From JAHEEL01 sp963700375 (GTDB lineage Bacteria > Actinomycetota > Acidimicrobiia > Spongiisociales > UBA5794): 64,000 bases of DNA. This document shows positions 43,726 through 51,703 of this stretch, piece after piece. The position numbers and the translations under genes are program-made. The stretch spans positions 248,001-312,000 of the forward strand of contig CAVOXF010000003.1 of NCBI GenBank assembly GCA_963700375.1. Direction: 5' to 3'. The notes below the pieces were generated by a model that ran no database searches, was not told where the DNA came from, and saw only the letters and a program-made list of their open reading frames with translations. Every line of letters begins with the position of its first letter. Within the stretch, counting starts at the first letter, position 1.

Positions 43726-44334
43726 CTACTCCGCTGCTCGCCCACTTCCGCCGCGCTTCACCTTCTGCATCCGCGCTCTCAGCTTCCGCTGTGCCTCGGC
43801 GCGGTCTTCACCAAGGAGGTGCAGCGTTGCTCCCGCGGCGGCGAGTTGGAGCGAGAGGGCGGAACGAAACTTCTGAGGCACGGCGGCGAACCCGGCGAGG
43901 GGAACGATCTCGCCTCTCGCCAGGCGCTCGTACTCCTCGTCGTCGACGGTCCGGGGGAACGGTGCCGCAAGCGGCTTGCCGGGATTGATCGACTCCCCGA
44001 GGGTGGTGACCACGCCGTCTGTCTCCGCATCGAGGGCGATGCGGATATACCAGGGCAGCGTCTGGGCGTTCTCATCGAAATCGAGCGCCACCTCATCGAC
44101 ACAGTCGTACGGAATGCGGAACGCCCAGTCGCCGTCGGCACCTCCGGCGACGATGTAGAGCGCGCGGTCGGACAGCAGCCAGAACATCACGAAGCTCTCC
44201 GAAGTCCGACGGTCGAGCCCGGCGGCGGACCGTTCGAAGGTCTCGTCGTCGACAAGCAGTGGGCGCGCTTTCGAGCGGGCCTCACTTCTGCCGAGGCTCA
44301 ACACCTGTTGCTTGAACGCATCGAGGAGTGCCAT
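43726..44334 (-). CDS. Conserved hypothetical protein (PH-like or stress-type)
   Basis: 202 residues from ATG 44334 (MALLDAFKQQVLSLG); a longer frame upstream is Arg-rich and looks non-coding. The core alternates strands (ESFVMFWLLSDRALYIVAGG, DWAFRIPYDCVDEVALDF), which resembles PH-domain-like proteins, and ends in a basic helical tail (RKLRARMQKVKRGG). No signal peptide. It converges on tnaA with 15 bases between stops. Confidence 0.6.
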   Translation of the reverse strand: MALLDAFKQQVLSLGRSEARSKARPLLVDDETFERSAAGLDRRTSESFVMFWLLSDRALYIVAGGADGDWAFRIPYDCVDEVALDFDENAQTLPWYIRIALDAETDGVVTTLGESINPGKPLAAPFPRTVDDEEYERLARGEIVPLAGFAAVPQKFRSALSLQLAAAGATLHLLGEDRAEAQRKLRARMQKVKRGGSGRAAE

Positions 44335-44384
44335 GGGTACCAGGGTAGCGTCGCGACGCGAACCCGCCGGTAGGGTTCTGGTCC

Positions 44385-45230
44385 ATGGCCGACCCCAAAG
44401 ACGCCGCGAACGGTTCCGCAGAGCATGTGCCGCACGCGACCGGCGACGCCTCTGCCGCGTCGTGGACCCGGGCGGAGTGGGACCGCATGTGGCGACCGTC
44501 GATGTGGCTACGCAAGCCCGCTCAGCAGCACGGTGTGCATGTCTGGCACGTCGTAGCCATCGTCGCACTCACCGGGTACGCCAACGTCATTGCCAACGCC
44601 GTGCTCAACCCCTGGTTGCACATCCCGTTCAATCTCGGAATCCTCGGAGTGGCGCTCGCCATCGCACGCCACGCCGGGGTCACGGTTCCCGATCTCGGCT
44701 ACTGCAAGGACCGCCTCCGCCGCGGCGTGATCGTTGGCGGGACTGTGATGGGGGTCATCGGCCTCGGCGTCCTGGTGGGTGTGGCGATCCCGGCGACACG
44801 GGAATTCTTCTACGACGACCGCGTGATTGAACGATCGACCACCGTCGTCCTCTTCGATGCGTTGATCCGTATCCCTCTCGCCACCGCGTTCTACGAAGAG
44901 ACGCTGTTTCGGGGTGTGATCTTCGGCATGTTCGTTCGGCGCTGGGCGCCACTCTGGGCGGCGATCTCCACCAGCCTGCTCTTCGGCCTCTGGCACATCC
45001 TGCCCACCATCAGCACACTCGAGACGAATCCTGCCGGAGGGATGGTCGAGGGAATCCCCGGGGTTGTCGCCGCTGCAATCGCGAGCGTCGCCGGGACCGC
45101 TATTGCCGGGTTCGTGTTCTTGTGGCTGCGACTGCGGGCCAACAGCACCGTTGCCCCGGTGATGGCGCACATCGCAACCAACTCGTTCGCGTTGATCGCC
45201 GCGCTCTTCGTCGTTCGTGTCCTCAGCTGA
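44385..45230 (+). CDS. CPBP-family intramembrane metalloprotease
   Basis: 281 residues, about seven membrane helices. The Abi/CAAX-protease motifs are present: ATAFYEETLFRGVIFGMF (Glu-Glu-x3-Arg), LFGLWHILPT (His) and VMAHIATNSF (His). In eukaryotes this fold removes prenyl-protein tails; bacterial members are implicated in peptide maturation or bacteriocin immunity. No bacteriocin gene is visible nearby. Divergent from the PH-like gene by 50 bases. Confidence 0.85.
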   Translation: MADPKDAANGSAEHVPHATGDASAASWTRAEWDRMWRPSMWLRKPAQQHGVHVWHVVAIVALTGYANVIANAVLNPWLHIPFNLGILGVALAIARHAGVTVPDLGYCKDRLRRGVIVGGTVMGVIGLGVLVGVAIPATREFFYDDRVIERSTTVVLFDALIRIPLATAFYEETLFRGVIFGMFVRRWAPLWAAISTSLLFGLWHILPTISTLETNPAGGMVEGIPGVVAAAIASVAGTAIAGFVFLWLRLRANSTVAPVMAHIATNSFALIAALFVVRVLS

Positions 45231-45249
45231 GCAGCCGCTTTCGGATTCG

Positions 45250-46053
45250 CTATTCGCCTGAAGCCGGCGCAACCGTCAGTGCACCGATGTCGCACCGCAG
45301 GCTCACGGATTTCGTAGACGGCGTCTCGACGAGCCACTCGATGGTCTCACCGGCGGCGAGACTGTCGACGTTCGCCTGGAGCGACGCAAGGACCGTTCCC
45401 ACGACCGGTCGTGTCATCTCAACACCGAATCGGTAGTCGAGCGTTTGACCGAGCGGCGAGTTGTTCCGAATCTCCCCACTCGCGCGCAGCATGCCGTCGA
45501 TGCGGTCGCACTCGCTCATGGTGAGGGTCACGATCACCGCCGTTCTGCCGACGCGGTACCAGACCGGATAGCCAACTCGCGGTGCCTCGATCAGCACGGG
45601 TTCGGTTACCGGAGCCGCAGCCGTGGGTCCGTCCGCGATCGGAATCGTCGTTGTGGTGGTCGAGGTCGCCGCCGTGCGTTGGTTCGACGCGGCCGAGGCA
45701 TCCTCCGCCCGAGACAGGAGTCCGAACACGACAGCGACGAGCGCAACGACTGCCACGGCCCCGACAGCGACGGCACCCCAGGTGGCGTACCGCCACTGGT
45801 CTTCGGTCATCGTGCGGCGTGGCGGTCGGTCATATTTCGATGCTCCAGCGCCATGAGCCACTTCTTCGCCGGCAGGGGTACCCGTTTCGGTCTCTACCAC
45901 CGCTTCCGGGTCAGGCGCTTCGATGTGTTCGGGGACCGACCCGGTATCGGGAGGGGGCGGAGAGGTGACAACCGCAGCACCGCAGGCGCTGCAGAACCGG
46001 GCCTCCGGGTCGGTGAGACCGGATCCGCACGCGGCACAATTCGTCGACGCCAT
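45250..46053 (-). CDS. Zinc-ribbon membrane protein with extracellular beta domain
   Basis: 267 residues from ATG 46053. Starts with a zinc ribbon (NCAACGSGL then RFCSACGAAV), a Pro/Glu-rich spacer, one transmembrane helix (AVAVGAVAVVALVAVVFGLL), a TTTTTT linker and an extracellular beta domain (RTAVIVTLTMSECDRI, SGEIRNNSPLGQTLDYRF), which resembles DUF4352-type folds. An in-frame ATG at 46095 has an AGG upstream, but the codons between (including ATA) look non-coding. It is divergent from the ABC-exporter leader region. Confidence 0.65.
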   Translation of the reverse strand: MASTNCAACGSGLTDPEARFCSACGAAVVTSPPPPDTGSVPEHIEAPDPEAVVETETGTPAGEEVAHGAGASKYDRPPRRTMTEDQWRYATWGAVAVGAVAVVALVAVVFGLLSRAEDASAASNQRTAATSTTTTTIPIADGPTAAAPVTEPVLIEAPRVGYPVWYRVGRTAVIVTLTMSECDRIDGMLRASGEIRNNSPLGQTLDYRFGVEMTRPVVGTVLASLQANVDSLAAGETIEWLVETPSTKSVSLRCDIGALTVAPASGE

Positions 46054-46124
46054 CTCGTTGATGTCGGCCCGTATCCCCCGCACCTTGACCGACATGATCA
46101 GCCTCGGCTGGTTGGGCCTGAGGC

Positions 46125-46153
46125 TTGACAGGCTCGACGGAGCGCGCGAGAGT
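46125..46153 (+). promoter_or_regulatory. Possible promoter of the exporter leader
   Basis: A perfect TTGACA (46125-46130) is followed after 17 bases by GAGAGT (46148-46153), a poor -10. It lies about 55 bases before the leader ORF on the same strand. Weak as a constitutive promoter; it could need an activator. Confidence 0.3.
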
Positions 46154-46206
46154 TTGGCGTGTCAGACGGCCCCCGGGCCACCGCGTCGAGCGAGGAGTGC
46201 GTACGG

Positions 46207-46272
46207 ATGTTCCGCGACACACAGCCCAACAGCCTCCAGGCGGCCCTCGCGCGCGCCCGTTTCCGGTTCTGA
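46207..46272 (+). CDS. Putative 21-residue leader peptide
   Basis: ATG 46207 with a good ribosome site (GAGGAG, nine bases before) opens a 21-codon frame: MFRDTQPNS, then LQAALARA and an Arg/Phe-rich end (RFRF), stop at 46270. It ends 26 bases before an intrinsic terminator and 91 bases before the ABC exporter operon. Codons 11-13 contain GGCGGC (46239-46244), complementary to the first arm of the terminator (GCCGCC 46299-46304), so translation could choose between two RNA folds. It is too short to judge by coding statistics. Confidence 0.4.
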   Translation: MFRDTQPNSLQAALARARFRF

Positions 46273-46297
46273 CCCGGCAGCAGCGTAGAAGCGAGTG

Positions 46298-46320
46298 AGC
46301 CGCCCACCGGGCGGCTTTTT
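46298..46320 (+). terminator. Intrinsic terminator upstream of the ABC exporter
   Basis: GCCGCCC (46299-46305), loop ACC, GGGCGGC (46309-46315) followed by TTTTT (46316-46320), plus an A-U closing pair. The only classical stem-plus-T-run terminator seen in the window. It points the same way as the exporter genes and lies 42 bases before them with only the leader ORF in front. The divergent gene reads away from it, so it cannot serve that gene. Confidence 0.8.
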
Positions 46321-46362
46321 CAATGGCCGCAATGGCCCCTGCCGAACGACCCAGGACACGAC

Positions 46363-48120
46363 ATGATTCCCGTAAGAGCGTATTTCACCCTCCTCACCAA
46401 CTACCTGAGACCTCTGCGACCGCGTGTCGTACTGCTCAGCTTCGTGCTGTTCGCAACCATCGGACTTCAGCTCCTCAACCCCCAGTTGATCAAGCGATTC
46501 ATCGACGGCGCGATCGATGGGCGCAGCGCGAGCGCGCTCATCCCGATAGCGGTCGCCTTCATGCTGGTCGCCGTCGCACAGCAGGCGTTGGCGATCTGGG
46601 CGACCTACCTCGCCGAGGACGTGGGCTGGTCCGCGACGAACCACCTCAGAGGAGATCTGACCGAACACGTCCTCCGGCTCGACATGGGCTTCCACAAAGG
46701 GCATTCCGCCGGCGAACTCATCGAGCGCATCGACGGCGACGTGACCTCGCTCTCGAACTTCTTCTCGGCCATGATGATCAAGGTCGTCGGCAATGGCGCC
46801 CTCGTGATCGGCATACTCGTGATGCTGTGGCTCGAGAGTTGGATCGTCGGTCTCACCGTCACCGTCTTCACGTTCCTCGCGATCGCAGCGATGAGCGGGT
46901 TCCACCGGATCGCCGTGCCGTGGTGGAAGGCCGTTCGTGCGACCGCAGCAGAGGCATTCGGATTCGTGGGCGAGGTTGTTGAGGGGACCGAAGACATCGC
47001 CGCCAACGGCGCTGGCCCCTACATGGAGGAGCGCTTCAACGACGTCCAGAGGAAGTGGATGCCGCAGACAATCCGAAGCTGGATGGGCTGGGCGACGATG
47101 TGGAGCACCACCATCGTCCTGTACGGGCTCTCGACGTCGATCGTCTTCATCCTCGGATCGTGGTTGTTCGGTGTCGGCACGCTGACGATCGGCTCGGTCT
47201 ATCTGGTGTTCCACTACGTCGAGATGACGCGCCACCCCATGGAGCAGATCCGCGCCCAGATGGAGGACCTGCAGAAGGCCGGAGCCGCGATCGCACGCGT
47301 GGGCGAACTGATGACGACCGAGACCAAGCTCAAAGCCGAAGGTGGCGAGCCGATCGGCGCTGGAGCGCTCGGAGTCGAGTTTGACAATGTCAGCTTCTCG
47401 TACAACGACGACGGAGAAGCCGACGACGCGACCGTGCTGCGAGATGTGAGCTTTGACATCGGAGCCGGCCGCGTCGTGGGCCTTCTCGGTCGCACCGGCA
47501 GCGGCAAGTCGACCATCGCCCGCTTGGTGACCCGCCTGTACGAACCACAGGCCGGAACGGTACGGCTCGACGGTGTCGCGACCTGGGATGCCCACGTCGC
47601 CGACTTCCGCAAGCGCGTCGGCATGGTCACGCAGGACGTACAACTGTTCCGCGCCTCGATCCGCGACAACCTCACGTTCTTCAACGACGACATTCCGGAA
47701 GAGCAGATCCTCGACGCGATCCATCGACTCGAACTCGATCCCTGGCTGGCGTCGATGCCAAACGGCCTCGACACCGTCCTCGACTCGGGGAGCGGAGGGT
47801 TGTCCGCCGGACAGGCTCAGCTCCTCGCGTTCACGCGCATCTTCCTCGAGGACCCGGGTGTTGTCGTCCTCGACGAGGCGTCGTCGCGACTCGATCCAGC
47901 AACCGAGGCGCTTATCGAGCGCGCCGTCGACCATCTCCTCGAGGGTCGAACGGGGATCGTCATCGCCCACCGCCTCGGGACCGTCACCCGAGCCGACGAT
48001 ATCCTCATCCTCGACGACGGATGCGTGGCCGAGTTCGGTGAACGGACGAGGCTCGCCGCTGACCCTGAGTCCCGCTTCTCGCAGCTCCTCGCGACCGGCA
48101 TGGAGGAGGTACTCGCATGA
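46363..48120 (+). CDS. Heterodimeric ABC exporter, subunit A
   Basis: 585 residues: six-helix exporter domain (~15-310) and one nucleotide-binding domain (~330-585). Walker A GRTGSGKSTIAR, Q-loop MVTQDVQLF, Walker B VVVLDEASSRLDP with catalytic Glu, His in VIAHRLG. The signature is LSAGQ in place of LSGGQ. That changed signature faces the Walker motifs of the partner, where the catalytic Glu is also missing. Overlaps the next gene by ATGA. Family: multidrug or lipid exporters of the BmrCD/TM287-288 type. CAGGAC precedes the ATG. Confidence 0.92.
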   Translation: MIPVRAYFTLLTNYLRPLRPRVVLLSFVLFATIGLQLLNPQLIKRFIDGAIDGRSASALIPIAVAFMLVAVAQQALAIWATYLAEDVGWSATNHLRGDLTEHVLRLDMGFHKGHSAGELIERIDGDVTSLSNFFSAMMIKVVGNGALVIGILVMLWLESWIVGLTVTVFTFLAIAAMSGFHRIAVPWWKAVRATAAEAFGFVGEVVEGTEDIAANGAGPYMEERFNDVQRKWMPQTIRSWMGWATMWSTTIVLYGLSTSIVFILGSWLFGVGTLTIGSVYLVFHYVEMTRHPMEQIRAQMEDLQKAGAAIARVGELMTTETKLKAEGGEPIGAGALGVEFDNVSFSYNDDGEADDATVLRDVSFDIGAGRVVGLLGRTGSGKSTIARLVTRLYEPQAGTVRLDGVATWDAHVADFRKRVGMVTQDVQLFRASIRDNLTFFNDDIPEEQILDAIHRLELDPWLASMPNGLDTVLDSGSGGLSAGQAQLLAFTRIFLEDPGVVVLDEASSRLDPATEALIERAVDHLLEGRTGIVIAHRLGTVTRADDILILDDGCVAEFGERTRLAADPESRFSQLLATGMEEVLA

Positions 48121-49913
48121 CGACACGGTCTCAGGCGCCGATCATGCGCATGATCCTGGCGCTCATTCGAAACCAGCCGGTCCGATACACGTTCAGTGTG
48201 CTGATGTGGATCACGATCTGGACCATGCCGATCATCGTCGGCCTGATCGTCGCGGCATTCTTCGACGATCTGACCGGCGAGGCCGCAGGGTGGAACCTGC
48301 CCACGATCCTTCTTGCGCTCTGGGCGTACGTCGTTGCGCGCATCGTCATCGTCTTCGGTGCCATGCGCCTGCACTCCGAGACGCTGTTCCGCGCCGGGGC
48401 GTCCATGCGGGGATCGATGCTGGCGTGGATCTTCTCGCTGCCGGGAGCACGACCCCTCGAGGAGACGCCGGGTGAAGTGGTTTCGCGCTTCCGCGACGAT
48501 GTGGACCACACAGTCGAGGCGATGGATTTCACCGTCGACTTCGTCGGGTCGATGTTGTCGGCCCTCGTCGCTGTGATCCTGCTGTTCGCGATCGATCCCT
48601 TCATCACGATCGTCGTGTTCGCTCCGGTCGCGATCATCATCCTGGTCGTGAGTCGTACCGGTTCGACGATCCGCCGCTATCGCACCGCCGCACGTGAGTC
48701 GACGGAGGCCATCACCGGCTTCCTCGGCGAGACCTTCGGGTCCGTGCAGTCGGTGAAGGTGGCCGGCGCCGAGTCCACGATGCTGGAACACTTCGACCGA
48801 CTCAACACGGTCCGGCGCAAGATGATGGTCAGGGACCGCACGTTCAGCGCGGGGCTCGAGGCCGTGTTCTACAACACCGTCAGCATCGGCACCGGGTTGA
48901 TCCTGATTCTGACGGCCGGATCGATCTCTACCGACGGCTCGGCCGGGATCACCGTGGGCGAGTTCAGCCTGTTCGTGTACCTCCTGGCGATGGTGACCGA
49001 CTCGGCCTACTTCGTGGGCCTGTTCCTCGCGAGGGTCAAACAGGCCGGCGTATCGGCCGACCGGATGATCTCGCTGATGCGCGGCTCGACGTGGCGAGAT
49101 GTCGTCGGCCCGCGCGACCTCTTCGCTCCCCGCGCTCCACGCCTTCAGCCGGGTTCCGGCCAATTCGCGTCAGCGGGTCGCACTGGGGCTCCGCTCATCG
49201 CGGCCCGCGACCTCAGCTATCGGTACCCATCCTCGGGTGCCGGTATCGAATCGATCGACCTCGATGTGTACCCGGGACAGTTCGTGGTCGTCACCGGTCG
49301 GATCGGATCGGGGAAGACGACGCTGTTGCGAACTGTGCTCGGACTGCTGCCCGCCGACGCCGGCGAGGTGTCCTGGAACGGCGAGCCGGTCACCGATCCG
49401 GCCGAGTTCATGAAGCCGCCGCGCACGGCCTATACCCCGCAGGTGCCGCGCTTGTTCTCACTGACGCTCGACGAGAACCTCAAACTCGGCATCGACGCGA
49501 CGAACGAACAGGTTGCCGGGGCGATTCACACGGCCACGATGGAATCCGACGTCGAGAGCATGCCGGAGGGACTCGAGACCATGGTTGGCCCTCGCGGCGT
49601 TCGGTTGTCAGGCGGCCAGGTCCAACGTTCGGCGGCAGCCCGCATGCTGGTGCGTGATCCCGAACTGTTGGTCTTCGACGATCTCTCGAGTGCGCTCGAC
49701 GTCGAGACCGAGCAGCTGCTCTGGGATCGCTTGTTCTCCGATGGCTCCGGGGCAACCGCGCTCGTCGTATCACACCGCAGGCCGGCGTTGCAGCGCGCCG
49801 ACCTGGTCGTCGTCATGAAGGACGGACGCATCGCTGCGCAGGGAACGGCGACCGAGTTGCTCGAAACGAGCGCCGAGTTCCGGCGCCTCTGGACCGGCGA
49901 AGCAGACCAGTAG
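48117..49913 (+). CDS. Heterodimeric ABC exporter, subunit B
   Basis: 598 residues with the same layout as subunit A. Walker A GRIGSGKTTLLR, Q-loop YTPQVPRLF, canonical signature VRLSGGQVQR, His in VVSHRRP. Walker B reads LLVFDDLSSALD, with Asp where the catalytic Glu should be. So the ATP site made from this Walker B and the LSAGQ of subunit A is degenerate, and the other site is intact: the hallmark of asymmetric heterodimeric exporters. The substrate is not readable. The DDAH-like gene begins one base after its stop. Confidence 0.92.
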   Translation: MTTRSQAPIMRMILALIRNQPVRYTFSVLMWITIWTMPIIVGLIVAAFFDDLTGEAAGWNLPTILLALWAYVVARIVIVFGAMRLHSETLFRAGASMRGSMLAWIFSLPGARPLEETPGEVVSRFRDDVDHTVEAMDFTVDFVGSMLSALVAVILLFAIDPFITIVVFAPVAIIILVVSRTGSTIRRYRTAARESTEAITGFLGETFGSVQSVKVAGAESTMLEHFDRLNTVRRKMMVRDRTFSAGLEAVFYNTVSIGTGLILILTAGSISTDGSAGITVGEFSLFVYLLAMVTDSAYFVGLFLARVKQAGVSADRMISLMRGSTWRDVVGPRDLFAPRAPRLQPGSGQFASAGRTGAPLIAARDLSYRYPSSGAGIESIDLDVYPGQFVVVTGRIGSGKTTLLRTVLGLLPADAGEVSWNGEPVTDPAEFMKPPRTAYTPQVPRLFSLTLDENLKLGIDATNEQVAGAIHTATMESDVESMPEGLETMVGPRGVRLSGGQVQRSAAARMLVRDPELLVFDDLSSALDVETEQLLWDRLFSDGSGATALVVSHRRPALQRADLVVVMKDGRIAAQGTATELLETSAEFRRLWTGEADQ

Positions 49914-49914
49914 G

Positions 49915-50829
49915 GTGAGGCTCGTGGATTCTGCGGTTTCTGAGCGCGATGGGCGGGCCGACTTCGGCGTCGACTCGATGGTCGGTGATCTCCTGTCGGT
50001 GGCCATGCGGAGGCCCGGAGCGATCCTGACTGCGAACGCCGACGACTGGCACTACGCGAAACCGATCGACGCCGACGCGCTGCTCGCTCAGTTCGAAGCC
50101 TTCGCAGAGGTGCTGGAGGCTTCCGGTGTCCGTATCGAATGGCTCCCCGAAGACGAGTCCGACGGGCTCGCCGATTCGGTGTTCACATTCGACCCGTCGT
50201 TCGTGATCCCGGCAGGAGCAGTCATCCTCCGTCCTGGCAAACCGGCCCGTCTGGCAGAAGTCGATGTACACCGGGCATTCTACGAAGACCTGATGCCCGT
50301 CATCGGATCCGTCGAGGCGCCCGGCGTCATCGAAGGCGGCGACTGCTGCTGGCTCGACGCAACCACGTTGGCCGTAGGGCGCGGATTCCGAACCAACCAG
50401 GCTGGAATCGACCAACTCAGTGCGATCGTGGATCCCTTCGGAATCAGCGTCGAGGCCTACGACCTGCCGTACGGAAGCGGCCCTGACGCCTGCCTGCATC
50501 TGCTCTCCATGGTCAACCCGCTCGATGTCGACCTCGCCCTGGTGCGAACGCCCCTTCTGCCGACAGCGCTCTATCAGCGCATGATGGAGATGGGGTATCG
50601 GCTCCTCCACGTCCCGGACGACGAGTTCGAGGCAAGCGCCGGCCTCAACCTCAATGTCCTCGCCATTGGCCCGCGACGCTGTCTCGCGATCGACGGGTTC
50701 CCACGAACGGTCGAGATCATGCGAGAGGCAGGATGCGACGTCTCGGTCTTTCGAGCCGACGAACTCTGCTTGCCCTGTGAGGGCGGCCCCACCTGTCTCA
50801 CTCGGCCGTTGCATCGAGCGAGTGTCTGA
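49915..50829 (+). CDS. DDAH/amidinotransferase-family hydrolase
   Basis: 304 residues of the guanidino-group-modifying (pentein) superfamily, similar to dimethylarginine dimethylaminohydrolase. Marks: ANADDWHYAKP near the start, GVIEGGDCCWLD, GRGFRTNQAGIDQL, and near the C-terminus the nucleophile Cys in CEGGPTCLTRPL. It would cleave a guanidino compound to a ureido product. Start GTG 49915 (GTG 49924 also possible). Directly follows the ABC exporter, so they may be co-transcribed. Confidence 0.83.
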   Translation: MRLVDSAVSERDGRADFGVDSMVGDLLSVAMRRPGAILTANADDWHYAKPIDADALLAQFEAFAEVLEASGVRIEWLPEDESDGLADSVFTFDPSFVIPAGAVILRPGKPARLAEVDVHRAFYEDLMPVIGSVEAPGVIEGGDCCWLDATTLAVGRGFRTNQAGIDQLSAIVDPFGISVEAYDLPYGSGPDACLHLLSMVNPLDVDLALVRTPLLPTALYQRMMEMGYRLLHVPDDEFEASAGLNLNVLAIGPRRCLAIDGFPRTVEIMREAGCDVSVFRADELCLPCEGGPTCLTRPLHRASV

Positions 50830-50859
50830 GGACCTGCCCGGCCGATCGCGCCTCTCCCG

Positions 50860-51393
50860 CTACGGGCGGGTGATCGACAGGATCTCGATATCGAACGTCA
50901 GGGCCTGTCCGGCGAACTTGTGGTTCGCATCGAGGACGACCGTTCCCTCTTTGACCTCGAGCACAACCGCCGGCTGACCGGTGTTGAGGACGACCTCGTC
51001 ACCGACGGCGACATCGGCCTGGTCCGGGCCGTACGGCAACTCGACGACGAGTTCCTCATCCCGCTCTCCGTAGGCGTCCGCCGGCTGAATCGTCACGACC
51101 CGGGTGTCACCGACCTTGAGCCCGCGGACCGCCTCGTCGAATCCTGCAATGACCTGCCCCGTGCCCACCGTGAACGTGAACGGCGTGTCGCTCTCGCGTG
51201 ACGAGTCGAAGACCGAGCCATCGTCGAGGGTTCCGACGTAGTGCACCTCGAGGAGATCCCCATCTTGAACCATGAAACCTCCGTCGGTGTCACTCGTTGT
51301 TTCGCCTTCAGACGCTGAGTCGTCTCCAGACGAGCATGCGGCGAGCAGCAGGGCTGCCAGTGCGAGCACGAGGAGAAGATGACGCTTGAGCAT
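50860..51393 (-). CDS. FKBP-type peptidyl-prolyl isomerase lipoprotein
   Basis: 177 residues. The signal peptide ends at LLLAACSSG (lipobox Cys). The FKBP domain covers ~45-177: LLEVHYVGTLDDGSVFDSSR, FTVGTGQVIAGFDEAVRGL and, in the flap region, PADAYGERDEELVVELP, an insert typical of SlyD-like enzymes. It should fold exported proteins at the outer face of the membrane. AGGGGAG stands before ATG 51393; longer frames upstream lack coding character. Divergent from the small gene at 51470. Confidence 0.9.
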   Translation of the reverse strand: MLKRHLLLVLALAALLLAACSSGDDSASEGETTSDTDGGFMVQDGDLLEVHYVGTLDDGSVFDSSRESDTPFTFTVGTGQVIAGFDEAVRGLKVGDTRVVTIQPADAYGERDEELVVELPYGPDQADVAVGDEVVLNTGQPAVVLEVKEGTVVLDANHKFAGQALTFDIEILSITRP

Positions 51394-51469
51394 TGGGCTC
51401 CCCTGGTCGATGTATGAGGAATACGAGAGCCTATGGCGTACCCTCTGATAAGCGAGTGAATGGGAAGCG

Positions 51470-51661
51470 ATGACCGCCGAACGAACCAACGTAGCGACGC
51501 CCACCATCAAGACCGTGGAGTTCATCGACTCATGGCTGAACGAGAATGCCACGTGGGTCGACACCCGGGTCATGGACTTCGCCCTCGACGTTCGCACCCT
51601 CCTGTCCACGGATTTCATGTCCGACACCAAGGACCGCGAGCCGATCGGCGCAGACGCCTAG
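51470..51661 (+). CDS. Small conserved hypothetical protein
   Basis: 63 residues, soluble. Reads MTAERTNVATPTIKTVEF then DSWLNENATWVDTRVMDFAL, with a helical centre. GGGAAG precedes the ATG. It lies between the divergent FKBP gene and the acyl-CoA dehydrogenase gene (43 bases on), probably on the latter's transcript. No family recognised. Confidence 0.55.
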   Translation: MTAERTNVATPTIKTVEFIDSWLNENATWVDTRVMDFALDVRTLLSTDFMSDTKDREPIGADA

Positions 51662-51703
51662 TTGTGCTCTTCGAGCACGGTGCCCGTCGCCTATCCTCGC
51701 GGC

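Noticed and set aside
46162..48126. 654-codon minus-strand open frame over ABC subunit A
   Set aside because: Antisense shadow: high-GC third positions remove stops. The plus strand has all ABC motifs.
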